Shown: positions 9,234 through 18,512, numbered from the stretch's first letter. The stretch: DNA of 64,000 nt from Calothrix sp. NIES-2100 (GCF_002368195.1 NZ_AP018178.1:3697421-3761420), one strand, 5' to 3'. Made by a program: numbers and translations. The notes: a model not told the origin generated them from the letters alone.

Positions 9234-11681
9234 ATGAAATCTAAATCAAAGTTTTCGATAATTGCGGCAGCGATCGCCTTGATAATTGCTGTCAGCAATG
9301 GCGTATATGCCCAAACTACAGCCAGTGCATATTATACAGGTGCATGGTCTGCCGTCGATCCCTGGCCAGTTTACGGAGTGCATTTAACCTTGATGCCAGA
9401 TGGTAATGTACTTGCATGGGATAGCACAGCTAACGGATTTGGCGGTGCAACCAACAAAACTATACTCTGGAATCCGGTTAACAATACCAAAACAGAACTT
9501 AACTCCAATCAATCCTTACAGGGAGAGGAATTATTCTGCGCTCCCCATAGCCAGTTACCAGATGGTAAAGTATTCACAGTCACTGGTACTGTTGGGGTTG
9601 CAGATAGTACCACACACATCTTTAACAATCAAACAAACCAGTGGTCACTGTACCAGAACATGAATACTGGGAGATATTATCCCAGTTCTACCTTACTGTC
9701 TAACGGTAACATTCTGGTGACTGGTGGCTCTTATCCATCAGATGCGGATACACCAGAAATATTTGAATCTGGTACATGGCGGAGTTTAAGCAATGCCAAG
9801 ATTCCCTTTGCACTACCGAAAGGTTTTATTGATAACACATCTTATTTCCCGTGGACGCAGGTAGCGCCGAATGGTAAGATATTTTACGCAGGGCCAGAAA
9901 GTTCCCTACGCTACCTCGATACTAATAGTACAGGTGCGATCGCATCTGTTGGCGATCGTGATGGCATTTTCCGAGATTACGGTAGCTATGCCATGTATAC
10001 CAAAGGCAAAATCCTCGTAGCCGGTGGCGGCCCAGCACCGAAGAGTACCTATACAATTGATATCAACGGTACTCAACCTCTAGTATCTCGAACTACTGAC
10101 CTCACCTATGGACGACGACAGCAAAACCTCACCATTCTTGCTGACGGTCAAGTATTAGTCACTGGTGGTAACTCTAACCCCAATGGTAAAGATGGACAAC
10201 CGGGATCTCAGTTTGACTTAAACACCGCAGTGTATGCAGCGGAAGTCTGGAACCCAAATACTGGACAGTGGAAAACCTTAGCCAGCATGGCTAAACCGCG
10301 CCAATATCACTCCACAGCTTTATTATTGCCTGATGGTCGTGTAGTCGTTGCTGGGGGTGTGTGCGGCCCTTGTGGTGCAGCAGGTCATAATGAACAGAAT
10401 GCTGAGATTTTCTCCCCGCCTTATCTGTTCCAACTCGATGGTAAGCTAGCTGTACGTCCCACAATCAGTTTTGCACCTGATTCACTCAACTATGGACAAG
10501 CCTTCTCTGTCACATCTTCCGCCTCAGCTAGTATAGCCAAAGTGCATCTGATTAAACTTGGTGCAGTTACCCATGCAACTAACTTCGATCAGCGTCTAGT
10601 ACCCCTATCCTTCAGCACATCGGGAACCACATTGAATGTGACAGCACCCGCCAACGCTAATCTTGCACCACCGGGTTACTATATGCTGTTTTTAGTCAAC
10701 TCTGCTGGTGTACCTTCTGTAGCCAAAATTATCCAAGTAGGTGGTAATCCTTCCCCTGTACCTCCACCTAACGCCCAAGTACCACTCTATCGGCGACAGT
10801 CAATCCAGTCAATCAATTATCCTACTTACTACCTTGGCGAAACTAACTCACTGGCTTATCTCAAGACGGTGAACGCTAACAGTAGTGACACAGACAAGAG
10901 TAGTGCAACATTTAAAATCGTACCAGGGTTAGCAAATCAGCAGTGTATTTCCTTTGAGTCAGTTAATGTTGCGGGTGCATTCCTCCGACATCAAGGTTAT
11001 CGTCTCAAGCTAAATCAAAACGATAATACAGCACTTTTCAAAGCAGATGCCACATTTTGTCCCAAAGCCGGATTAGCAGATTCAACTGCTGTATCATTTG
11101 CGTCTTTCAACTATCCCACCTATTATCTGCGCCATCGCAACTATGAGTTTTGGATTGATCCCCAAGCTAGCGATAACCCATACAAGCAGGATGCTACCTT
11201 CAAGTTCGTCACACCTTGGAAACCTGGAACCGATGACTTAAGTGGTTTACAATCTTTCCAAGCGCTTAATTCTCCATCTAACTACATAGGACAAACAAAT
11301 TCTTTGGGTTATATCCAAGCAGTCAGTAGTAGTAGTGATACCTTGACGAAAAATAATACTACTTGGAATGTTGTCTCTGGACTAGCAAATTCTGCGTGTA
11401 TTTCTTTTGAGTCAAAAAATAATCCAGGTTTCTATTTAAGGCATCAAAATTATCGTCTCACATTGAATCAAAACGATAGTACAGCTTTATTCAAAGCAGA
11501 TGCTACTTTTTGTCCCAAAGCTGGATTAGCAGACTCAACTGCTGTGTCATTTGCATCTTTCAACTATCCCACCTATTATCTTCGTCATCGCAACTATGAA
11601 TTGTGGATTGACCCCCAAGCTACTGATAGCTTATATAACAATGATGCATCCTTCAAGATTGCTGCACCTTGGGCGCCATAA
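9234..11681 (+). CDS. Secreted galactose/glyoxal-oxidase-like copper radical oxidase with two AbfB repeats
   Basis: 815 residues. The signal peptide is residues 1-26, ending VYAQ. A seven-bladed kelch-like propeller spans about 35-405, an early-set DUF1929 domain about 408-503, and two tandem AbfB beta-trefoil-like repeats about 512-660 and 668-815. Galactose oxidase active-site residues appear in order: Cys102 (ELFCAP), Tyr149 (GRYYPSS), Tyr358-His359 (PRQYHST) and His447 (AVTHATNFDQR), matching Cys228, Tyr272, Tyr495/His496 and His581 of the fungal enzyme. It is therefore expected to bind copper with a Cys-Tyr cofactor and oxidise an alcohol or aldehyde to give H2O2 outside the cell. The AbfB repeats probably anchor it to arabinose-type side chains. 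It is a single gene, and such enzymes are best known in fungi. Confidence 0.88.
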   Translation: MKSKSKFSIIAAAIALIIAVSNGVYAQTTASAYYTGAWSAVDPWPVYGVHLTLMPDGNVLAWDSTANGFGGATNKTILWNPVNNTKTELNSNQSLQGEELFCAPHSQLPDGKVFTVTGTVGVADSTTHIFNNQTNQWSLYQNMNTGRYYPSSTLLSNGNILVTGGSYPSDADTPEIFESGTWRSLSNAKIPFALPKGFIDNTSYFPWTQVAPNGKIFYAGPESSLRYLDTNSTGAIASVGDRDGIFRDYGSYAMYTKGKILVAGGGPAPKSTYTIDINGTQPLVSRTTDLTYGRRQQNLTILADGQVLVTGGNSNPNGKDGQPGSQFDLNTAVYAAEVWNPNTGQWKTLASMAKPRQYHSTALLLPDGRVVVAGGVCGPCGAAGHNEQNAEIFSPPYLFQLDGKLAVRPTISFAPDSLNYGQAFSVTSSASASIAKVHLIKLGAVTHATNFDQRLVPLSFSTSGTTLNVTAPANANLAPPGYYMLFLVNSAGVPSVAKIIQVGGNPSPVPPPNAQVPLYRRQSIQSINYPTYYLGETNSLAYLKTVNANSSDTDKSSATFKIVPGLANQQCISFESVNVAGAFLRHQGYRLKLNQNDNTALFKADATFCPKAGLADSTAVSFASFNYPTYYLRHRNYEFWIDPQASDNPYKQDATFKFVTPWKPGTDDLSGLQSFQALNSPSNYIGQTNSLGYIQAVSSSSDTLTKNNTTWNVVSGLANSACISFESKNNPGFYLRHQNYRLTLNQNDSTALFKADATFCPKAGLADSTAVSFASFNYPTYYLRHRNYELWIDPQATDSLYNNDASFKIAAPWAP

Positions 11682-12382
11682 TCTTTGCTAGCACAGCTTA
11701 GCTAATCAATTTCTTGGCAAATTTGCATAAATTCTTGATAATCTGCTGGGTAACAATCTGGCAGATTTTTCATTAATTACAGCATATTCCTGTAAATACA
11801 CCACAAATAGACCTCTCTGGTAAACCTCTCTCCTACCTCTCCCTAGCCCTCTCCTCTTAGGAGAGGGTAAAGATGCAGCGAACCTCAGCAAAAGTACAGT
11901 TGAAAATGACAAGCCTGAAGGTCAAAGCGCCAACGTACCTCATGACCATGCAGCCTACCTTTTGATTCCAGTAGATCCAACCAGCTAATATCAATTCAAA
12001 ATTCAAAACTTGTACTGAAGCTCATGAAGTATTCAAAATTCAAAGTTAGAAAAGATGACAGTTAAAAATCCTCATCTATGTCTGGAAATACATTGATTTT
12101 TTCTGCTACTGTTTTAGGTGCGTGGCAATAACCGTGAAATGTAGAAGGTTGTTGTCACTATTTTTACTAAAAGTTTGATAATAATTTTGTAGTTGATTTC
12201 TACCCAGCCGCTATCCTATCAGAACAATAGGTAAAGGCACAATTTATGTTAAATGTAAATTTTTATACATTTAGCGATAAAATGAATCGCGGTTGCTGAT
12301 GGTTGAGAGGAATGGTTTTAGGTGAGCGATCGCAACAATACCCATCGCTGCTATAGTACCTAAAAGTTTTCGTTGATCAATT
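11682..12382. other. Long intergenic region upstream of ureE
   Basis: About 700 bases without a convincing gene. It contains a short imperfect inverted repeat (CCTCTCC...GGAGAGG type, about 11820-11865). A 23-codon minus-strand ORF at 11702-11773 (MKNLPDCYPADYQ) might be the remnant of a degraded gene. AT-rich sequence before ureE is the likely promoter region. I see no NtcA box of the canonical GTA-N8-TAC form. Confidence 0.5.
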
Positions 12383-12823
12383 ATGTTGACGTTTACCCAA
12401 CGTAAACCGCCCGATCCTGATGCAGTAGTTAGCTTTATCCTTCCTCTGACTGCACAAGAACGCACCCGCAGTCGTCATCGCTTTGAAACGGAAGATGGTA
12501 AAGTTGTATTCTTGCGTTTACCTAGAGGAACAGTGCTGCAAGATGGCGATATTCTCCAAGATGAAACCCAAAGTAATTTAATTAGGATTACGGCTAAACC
12601 AGAACCAGTATTAACCGTCTTTGCCGAAACACCACAGTTACTACTCAGGGCAGCTTACCATTTAGGCAATCGTCATGTACCTGTAGAAATTACAATTAAC
12701 TATTTACGCTTATCCACAGACTCAGTTTTACGCACCATGTTGGAACAACTGGGACTAGAAATTAAAGAAGAAATTTTACCATTTCAGCCAGAACAGGGAG
12801 CCTATGGACATCACGCTCACTGA
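12383..12823 (+). CDS. ureE: Urease accessory protein UreE
   Basis: 146 residues. UreE is the nickel-binding chaperone that delivers Ni2+ to the UreDFG-apourease complex. The N-terminal peptide-binding domain has LTAQERTRSRHRFETEDG and LRLPRGTVLQDGDIL. The C-terminal metal-binding domain has AAYHLGNRHVPVEI, with the conserved His, and a short His-containing tail (GHHAH) rather than a long His-rich one. The 3' end overlaps ureF by 20 bases, so the genes are translationally coupled. Structural urease genes and ureD are not in the window. Confidence 0.95.
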   Translation: MLTFTQRKPPDPDAVVSFILPLTAQERTRSRHRFETEDGKVVFLRLPRGTVLQDGDILQDETQSNLIRITAKPEPVLTVFAETPQLLLRAAYHLGNRHVPVEITINYLRLSTDSVLRTMLEQLGLEIKEEILPFQPEQGAYGHHAH

Positions 12824-13490
12824 TAGTTCTTTTTTATCGATTTTACAGTTAACAAGCCCAGCTTTACCTGTGGGAGCATATAGTTATTCTGAAGGTTTAG
12901 AAACTCTGGTTGAACAAGGTGTGATTGCAAATCAGCAACATCTCCAAGCATGGTTAAATTCGCAACTGCGTTATGGTGCTATTAGAGTAGAGGCTGCGGT
13001 GATGCTACGGGCTTATAAATCTGCGAAAATGGATGATTTAGAAGCTTTAACCTATTGGAATCGCTGGTTATCTGCGGCTAGGGAAACAGAAGAGTTACGC
13101 AACTCTAGCTGGCAAATGGGGCGATCTCTGATCCAGTTACTTGGTAAACTACAACCAGAAATCATGGCAACGCTGAATGCTGTTGGTAATCCGTGCAATT
13201 ATGCGATCGCTTTTGGTATAGCTGCGGCTCATTGGCAAATTGATATCAAAGCTGCTTTACTAGGATATCTGCATAGTTGGGCAAGTAATTTAATTACTGC
13301 TGGTGTAAAAATTATACCTTTAGGACAAACCGCAGGACAGATGTTGTTACTGGATTTACAGGAATTGCTGAGTATTGCAGCGGTACAAATTTTAGCTTTA
13401 GAGGATGATGACCTCGCCTGTTGTACTTGGGGCTTATCTTTAGCTAGTATGCAGCATGAGACGCAGTATACCAGGTTATTTAGGAGTTAA
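12804..13490 (+). CDS. ureF: Urease accessory protein UreF
   Basis: 228 residues, all-helical. Conserved segments are LQLTSPALPVGAYSYSEGLE at residues 16-35, REDEELRNSSW-like sequence around 95-105 and the C-terminal arginine-proximal region. UreF bridges UreD and UreG in the urease activation complex and controls GTP-dependent nickel insertion. It starts inside ureE and is followed by a 159-bp block of heptamer repeats before ureG, an unusual interruption in an otherwise compact operon. Confidence 0.95.
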   Translation: MDITLTDSSFLSILQLTSPALPVGAYSYSEGLETLVEQGVIANQQHLQAWLNSQLRYGAIRVEAAVMLRAYKSAKMDDLEALTYWNRWLSAARETEELRNSSWQMGRSLIQLLGKLQPEIMATLNAVGNPCNYAIAFGIAAAHWQIDIKAALLGYLHSWASNLITAGVKIIPLGQTAGQMLLLDLQELLSIAAVQILALEDDDLACCTWGLSLASMQHETQYTRLFRS

Positions 13491-13499
13491 TGAACCGCC

Positions 13500-13655
13500 G
13501 AGGAAGAGGGGGGACAAGGGGGATGAGGGAGTGTGGGGAGTTTGGGGAGTTTGGGAGAGTGTGGGAGAGTGTGGGGAGAAATGGGACAAGGGGGACAAGG
13601 GAGACAAATGACCAATGACAAATGACAAATGACAAATGACAAATGACAAATGACA
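13500..13655. repeat. Heptamer repeat block between ureF and ureG
   Basis: Two kinds of short tandem unit are present: TGGGGAG/TTTGGGGAG-like units at about 13535-13580, then six or more ATGACAA/ATGACCA heptamers ending in the ureG start codon at 13650. The array sits inside the ure operon and supplies several out-of-frame ATGs just before ureG. Confidence 0.9.
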
Positions 13656-14249
13656 AACAACACATTTCGAGTAGGGGTTGCTGGCCCTGTGGGTTCGGGG
13701 AAGACTGCTTTGGTAGATGCTTTGTGTAAGGCGTTACGCGAGCAGTATCAGATTGCGGTGGTGACGAATGATATATATACTCAGGAGGATGCACAATTTT
13801 TGGTGCGTTCTCAGGCTTTAGCAAGCGATCGCATTTTGGGTGTAGAGACTGGCGGTTGTCCCCATACCGCGATTCGCGAAGATGCTTCGATGAATTTGGC
13901 TGCTATTGAACAGTTAGAACTGCGTTTTTCTAATTTAGATTTGGTATTTTTAGAAAGTGGCGGCGATAATTTAGCAGCTACATTCAGTCCTGAATTAGTT
14001 GATTTAACAATTTATGTCATTGATGTAGCTGCTGGTGATAAAATCCCTCGCAAAGGTGGGCCGGGAATTACTAAATCTGATTTATTAGTAATTAACAAAA
14101 TTGACCTTGCGCCCTATGTCGGTGCAGATTTAAATGTTATGGAACGGGATGCAAAAAAAATGCGCGGTGATAAACCCTTTATTTTCACAAATTTAAAAAC
14201 AAAACAAGGACTAACAGAAGTAATCGAATTTGTCAGCAAACATATTTAA
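13650..14249 (+). CDS. ureG: Urease accessory GTPase UreG
   Basis: 199 residues. SIMIBI-class GTPase with P-loop GPVGSGKT (12-19), the nickel-binding Cys-Pro-His in TGGCPHTAIREDAS, the ESGGDNLAATFS switch and the NKID guanine-specificity motif. It hydrolyses GTP to drive nickel insertion into urease. The ATG is the last unit of an ATGACAA heptamer array, and there is no recognisable Shine-Dalgarno sequence, so translation may depend on read-through from ureF or leaderless-like initiation; that is inference. Confidence 0.97.
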   Translation: MTNNTFRVGVAGPVGSGKTALVDALCKALREQYQIAVVTNDIYTQEDAQFLVRSQALASDRILGVETGGCPHTAIREDASMNLAAIEQLELRFSNLDLVFLESGGDNLAATFSPELVDLTIYVIDVAAGDKIPRKGGPGITKSDLLVINKIDLAPYVGADLNVMERDAKKMRGDKPFIFTNLKTKQGLTEVIEFVSKHI

Positions 14250-14426
14250 TAACAGATAAATCTTTACTCTTCCACTCTTCTCTGCGTCTCTGCGGGAGAA
14301 AAAAATTGATTTTATACCAATCCGGGTTCTGATATGTAATTAAGATTTTGGTAGGGGCGGGGTTTCCCCGCCCTTGTGTAAGATTCAATGTTACGTTTTA
14401 GATTGCAGTTTGGTATTACATGAAAA

Positions 14427-14444
14427 ACCGGGGTAGCCCCCGGT
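14427..14444 (-). terminator. Intrinsic terminator after the VIT-vWA gene
   Basis: Read on the minus strand, an ACCGGGG/CCCCGGT stem with a four-base loop is followed by TTTTT. It lies about 15 bases beyond the stop of the 14458-16890 gene. Confidence 0.7.
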
Positions 14445-14457
14445 AGTTATGAATTGA

Positions 14458-16890
14458 TTAAGGTTGAATTCTAATTGTCAGAATCACCGTAGTTGTTAGC
14501 GTTTTTGGAGCTAGCCAAGTTAAAAGCGATCGCCTGATTATTTCAATCACATTCTCATCCTTCAAAGAAGAGAATTGCTCATCCAATATCACCTGTCTCA
14601 CCCTTCCTTTACTGATTTGCAAATCAAAGACTAAATCGCCATTAAAAGCTGTAGAAACCTGAACTGATTGCAAATGTTTAGTGAGTAGAGAAACCATCTC
14701 TTGATTTAATCCTGACACACTCAAAATTTGCAGATGACAAACAGGAACAAATTCTGAAAGTTTGCTTTCTGTTTCAAAATTTGCCCTACCTGGAACCGCA
14801 GGATAAGCTTCCTTTTTAGCCCTGACTCTTTCTACTTTTGGTAACTCTGTTTTTTCAAAAGAAGGTATTGCTGTTGGCGGTATTGCAGCCATTGGCGGAG
14901 GGGGAGACATCGGCGCTGGAGATGGTGGCGCAGCAGGCTGCATTCTTGCGAGTGTTAAAAATTCAGGTGCGTCAGACTGAGCATTCAACATTGTTGGTGC
15001 AGCACTACCAAATATACCTTGATAATTGATACCTTCTGGCATTTCTACAGGTACTTGCACAGATATAGAAGCTTCAGCAGGATTGACTCGGATATCATCA
15101 CTCACAGCAATAAAGGCGGTATACTGCGATAATAGTTGATAAGTCAGCGCTGTATCTGTGACTGCTTCCACGCCTGACTTGGTTTCACCATTCATCATCT
15201 GATTCATTAAATCCTTGATGCGGGAACGTCCCCAAAGTTGCGCGATCGCAGTATTACCCGTTGTCTCAAAATTCACATTAAAGGTTTGTTGATAGCGCGT
15301 ACCACCCGCAGCAATCCCGCTAATATGCAGTTTACCTCCACGACTATCTGGTTTGCGTCCAAATAGCACTAACGGCTGTTCAGCAAATAAATCAGGAGGT
15401 GTAGAAGGATACATCATTGGCGCTGTACCATCACCTTCCCATTGCAAATTAATGTTGGCGAGAACCGGATTATTAATGGCGCGGAAGAATTTGTTCACCA
15501 CTTCATCGACTGGTTCATCGTGACGAATGACGCGAGAAATACCCCTTCCTAATTCCGCAATGCGATTGAGTAAGAAGCGATTCACCGAACTACCAGCACC
15601 AAAGCTGTGGAGACGGGTTCCTGGTTGGAGATGACGTTGTACTTCTGCAAGGATGTGATTTTCGTTACCAATATATCCATCAGTCAACAGTACAATACTG
15701 CGCAACCGTCCGGGATCTGTGACTGGGAAGTTCAAAACTGTGCGAATACCCCGTAACATCTCCGTTCCGCCACCTGCGTTTAATCGATTGATATACTGAA
15801 TTGCTAAAGCGCGATTCTGTGAAGTATTGGCGAGAGGAACAGGCGAAAGTTGCTGAGTGGTATCGGAGAAATCAATAATACTAAAAGTGTCATGAGGATT
15901 GAGTCCATTGATAAAACGCCGCATCAATTCCTGACATTGCATCAATGGTGCGCCACTTTGAGAACCAGATCTATCAATGAGAAACACCATATCTTTAGGA
16001 ACCACCTGTTCTGGACGGTACTCAAGAGCCGGAATCAGGTATAGTGCAAAGTGTCCACCGCGTTCATCAGCTTGGGTGAGAATAGTTGCTTGAGTGGAAT
16101 TTCCAGCGACTTGGTAACGTAAAATCAAGTCTTTGTTGGGGATTGTATCGCCACCCCCAAGTTTTACCAGTACGCGCTGTTGTTCGTAAGAAATTTGAAT
16201 TTGGTGAGAAGGCGATCGCACATCATGAATGTCTACACCCGCATCAATTTCTACCGTCACATTGATATCATGACGCGATCGCGTACCCAATGGCAAAATC
16301 GGCGCATTCAACCGCGAAGCATCTGGTACTAAATCCGTATCTTGATTAGATATCATCGGGAAAGAAGCCGAACCACCGCCTACAGCATTTTCCTCAATAG
16401 TTGTCCCTGGAATGTAACGCGGCCCTACCACCATTGGGAAGACAAACTCATAATTTCCACCCTCAAATTTCAAGCTATCAGAGTAGCGAATAATCACGTC
16501 AATTTGCTCACCTGGTTTGATATTAGCCAGGGATTGAGTAAAAATATTGTCCCGTTCCTGTTCCAGCAGCCCCGCCGTGCGTCCTTGTTGCTTCGCTTGC
16601 TCGTAAATTTGCTGTGCTTCCTGGCGTTTTTTAATACTACCTTTGATAGTCTTGTCGCCAATGCGAATCAGCATATCATCAACAGCCGCTTCATCTGGTA
16701 ACGGGAAAATATAAACAGCTTCTAGGGTAGTCGTAAAAGGATTTTCAAAGCTTTGGGTAACTTCCACCCGTGAGATGTTACCTGTAACCTTAGCTTCTAC
16801 TTCCGTGTGCTTCAGGGGAAAAGCAATTTGCTGTTGGTTAGGAGTTTGAACATATAAGCCACCAGCTTGGCGTTCTAGAATTTGAGTCAT
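14458..16890 (-). CDS. VIT and von Willebrand A domain protein
   Basis: 810 residues. An N-terminal VIT domain (about 10-140) has the typical VTQSFENPFTTTLEAVYIFPLP and QGRTAGLLEQERDNIFTQSLANI region. A vWA domain (about 299-470) has the MIDAS motif DRSGS at 306-310 and downstream LLTDGYIGNE. A Pro/Ala-rich linker (about 640-680) leads to a C-terminal domain of about 90 residues. No signal peptide or membrane helix is visible. Proteins of this type resemble inter-alpha-trypsin-inhibitor heavy chains; in bacteria the function is not established, but Mg2+-dependent ligand binding through the vWA is expected. It is a single gene with its own terminator. Confidence 0.9.
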   Translation of the reverse strand: MTQILERQAGGLYVQTPNQQQIAFPLKHTEVEAKVTGNISRVEVTQSFENPFTTTLEAVYIFPLPDEAAVDDMLIRIGDKTIKGSIKKRQEAQQIYEQAKQQGRTAGLLEQERDNIFTQSLANIKPGEQIDVIIRYSDSLKFEGGNYEFVFPMVVGPRYIPGTTIEENAVGGGSASFPMISNQDTDLVPDASRLNAPILPLGTRSRHDINVTVEIDAGVDIHDVRSPSHQIQISYEQQRVLVKLGGGDTIPNKDLILRYQVAGNSTQATILTQADERGGHFALYLIPALEYRPEQVVPKDMVFLIDRSGSQSGAPLMQCQELMRRFINGLNPHDTFSIIDFSDTTQQLSPVPLANTSQNRALAIQYINRLNAGGGTEMLRGIRTVLNFPVTDPGRLRSIVLLTDGYIGNENHILAEVQRHLQPGTRLHSFGAGSSVNRFLLNRIAELGRGISRVIRHDEPVDEVVNKFFRAINNPVLANINLQWEGDGTAPMMYPSTPPDLFAEQPLVLFGRKPDSRGGKLHISGIAAGGTRYQQTFNVNFETTGNTAIAQLWGRSRIKDLMNQMMNGETKSGVEAVTDTALTYQLLSQYTAFIAVSDDIRVNPAEASISVQVPVEMPEGINYQGIFGSAAPTMLNAQSDAPEFLTLARMQPAAPPSPAPMSPPPPMAAIPPTAIPSFEKTELPKVERVRAKKEAYPAVPGRANFETESKLSEFVPVCHLQILSVSGLNQEMVSLLTKHLQSVQVSTAFNGDLVFDLQISKGRVRQVILDEQFSSLKDENVIEIIRRSLLTWLAPKTLTTTVILTIRIQP

Positions 16891-17095
16891 ATTAGTAACC
16901 TTACGCTATTGTTTTCTACATTCAGCGTAGGTCTGTTTCTGTAGTAGAAGTGCTCAGTTTTGTGCTCACCTCATGCTCAGTCATTCGTTTACATTTCCCC
17001 ACCATTTAAGACTGCAATTGTTAGTCTAACTAATCACATGGGTACAATATATTATCAAACCAGAATATATTGAACATTAATTATCTCAGAACACC

Positions 17096-17608
17096 GTGAA
17101 TAAATCACAGGCTCTTAAGCTACTTAAAAGTGAGGGATGGGCACAAGCGGATGCTAAGCGGGCTTTGAAATTAATTAACTTTAATACCAATCCTGATGAA
17201 CTTAGCATTCGCAGAGGGATTTCACCTTTTGCTGGTTCTGAACTAGTCAATCGCCAGCGGCTTCAAGCTACGCATAAAGGTACGATAACCAAGAAGAATA
17301 AAGAAATTCATCAGAATCATCAGGAATATACGGCAAAAATTGACCAACTAAATAAGTCTCAAAAACAGGAAAGGGAAAAATACGCTGCCGAAATTAAAAG
17401 TTTAGATAGCCAATTCCAGACTATCAATTCTCAAAATCATGAGCTGATTCAACTAAATGACCAACTTAAAAAGGATAATAAAGCCTTGAAAAATTTAGTT
17501 GATGCCATTAAGCTCAGACTAGCTATAGATACTAAAAAACTTCTGCGATATGAAGACAGTGAAATTCGCCAAGCATTAATGAATATGTTTAAATCAACAT
17601 TAGGATAA
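17096..17608 (+). CDS. Coiled-coil protein, first gene of an HNH cassette
   Basis: 170 residues with a GTG start (MNKSQALKLL). The first 35 residues form a small helical domain (LLKSEGWAQADAKRALKLI) that resembles a UBA- or SAP-like helix bundle. A basic linker with ISPFAGSEL follows, and residues 70-140 are a continuous heptad-rich coiled coil (Q/K/E/N-rich, such as LNKSQKQEREKYAAEIKSL). I recognise no catalytic motif. The stop is 12 bases before the next gene, so it heads a tight three-gene unit ending in an HNH nuclease. A DNA-binding or oligomerising subunit is plausible but inferred. Confidence 0.65.
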   Translation: MNKSQALKLLKSEGWAQADAKRALKLINFNTNPDELSIRRGISPFAGSELVNRQRLQATHKGTITKKNKEIHQNHQEYTAKIDQLNKSQKQEREKYAAEIKSLDSQFQTINSQNHELIQLNDQLKKDNKALKNLVDAIKLRLAIDTKKLLRYEDSEIRQALMNMFKSTLG

Positions 17609-17620
17609 CCAAATGACTCC

Positions 17621-18043
17621 ATGACTCATAAAAAACCTTGTCAAATATTTTTCCAGGGAATGAGTTACCGTGATGTGCAAATCACTAACTCAAAAAATAG
17701 AACCAAGCTTCATAAAGAAGAGCAAGCTTGGCTCCAAGAAAATTCTTATAAAAACATTGGCTGGGATAATGTGATTAATCTTTTTTCTAAAATAGAAGAA
17801 TTTTTGAATAAACATCAATTTGCCGAATTGACGCTCGAAGAATTATTTTTAGAAGCCGATCGGATTGGCAATAAATATCTCACAAGTCAAGAAATATCAG
17901 AATTCAATCACAAATTAGCTATAGAAGTCAACGAGATTGCCGAAAAAATAGACCAGCAGTTTCCTGATACAGAAGTAGAATTTATTGATTTTAGTACAAG
18001 CTCCAAAAAGAGATATCGCCACAAAAAATATATAAAAATATAA
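17621..18043 (+). CDS. Unknown protein sharing a segment with the adjacent HNH protein
   Basis: 140 residues, charged, with no signal peptide. Residues 74-87 (ELFLEADRIGNKYL) resemble residues 10-23 of the next gene product (ELFELAKKIGNKRY), and both are followed by a short polar helix with Phe-Asn or Phe-Glu-Asn. The C-terminus is strongly basic (KKRYRHKKYIKI), suggesting nucleic-acid or acidic-partner binding. I do not recognise the family. It lies 12 bases after the coiled-coil gene and 19 bases before the HNH gene. Confidence 0.6.
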   Translation: MTHKKPCQIFFQGMSYRDVQITNSKNRTKLHKEEQAWLQENSYKNIGWDNVINLFSKIEEFLNKHQFAELTLEELFLEADRIGNKYLTSQEISEFNHKLAIEVNEIAEKIDQQFPDTEVEFIDFSTSSKKRYRHKKYIKI

Positions 18044-18062
18044 TATTTAGGTGAGATATACC

Positions 18063-18512
18063 GTGAATATCGAAGACAAAGAACTTCAAGAATTATTTGA
18101 GCTTGCTAAAAAGATTGGCAACAAGCGGTATCACAAATTAACTCATCAAGATTTTGAAAATTACAGAAAATTCGATTACTGGCGGTATATTAATGGTGAT
18201 TATGAATGTGGAACAACCCCAGAAAGTAAAAAGTGGGTGAGAGAAAATTCAGATTGGTACTGTCCAGTTTGTAAGCATCACTACTCCCAAAAAGGCGGTA
18301 AGACGATAGATCATAAGCTACCGCGAGCGCAGTTTCCTTGGTTATCAATGGAATTTCAGAATTTGTGGGTTATTTGCCAAATTTGTAACCAACAAAAGAG
18401 TGAGATGAATTGGTACGAGTATGAACACTATATATTTGTTCATCATCCCGCTCTTTATCTTGTTGTCCAGGCTGCACGTCCTAGCCTGTTAATTCAGTCT
18501 TTAAACGATTAG
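18063..18512 (+). CDS. HNH endonuclease
   Basis: 149 residues from the GTG at 18063, which has AGGTGAG at good spacing; a GTG at 18051 would add four residues but has no such site. The HNH fold is clear: C67-x2-C70, DH at 83-84 (KTIDHKLPRAQ), Asn100 in QNLWVIC, and C105/C108 with CNQQK. The catalytic His is His84. The N-terminal 60 residues carry the ELFxxAxxIGNKxY segment shared with the preceding gene. Such enzymes nick or cut DNA, and the specificity is unknown. It is the last gene of the cassette and could be a defence nuclease or a recombination or homing-type enzyme. Confidence 0.88.
   Translation: MNIEDKELQELFELAKKIGNKRYHKLTHQDFENYRKFDYWRYINGDYECGTTPESKKWVRENSDWYCPVCKHHYSQKGGKTIDHKLPRAQFPWLSMEFQNLWVICQICNQQKSEMNWYEYEHYIFVHHPALYLVVQAARPSLLIQSLND

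Noticed and set aside
11706..11912. 68-codon minus-strand ORF
   Set aside because: It crosses a CTCTCC/GGAGAG dispersed palindrome and has no protein-like features.
12190..12215. NtcA box upstream of ureE (GTAGTTGATTTCTAC)
   Set aside because: Spacing is nine bases, not the eight of GTA-N8-TAC, and no matching -10 was evident.
16342..16701. 119-codon plus ORF inside the VIT-vWA gene
   Set aside because: Antisense shadow of a well-supported gene.
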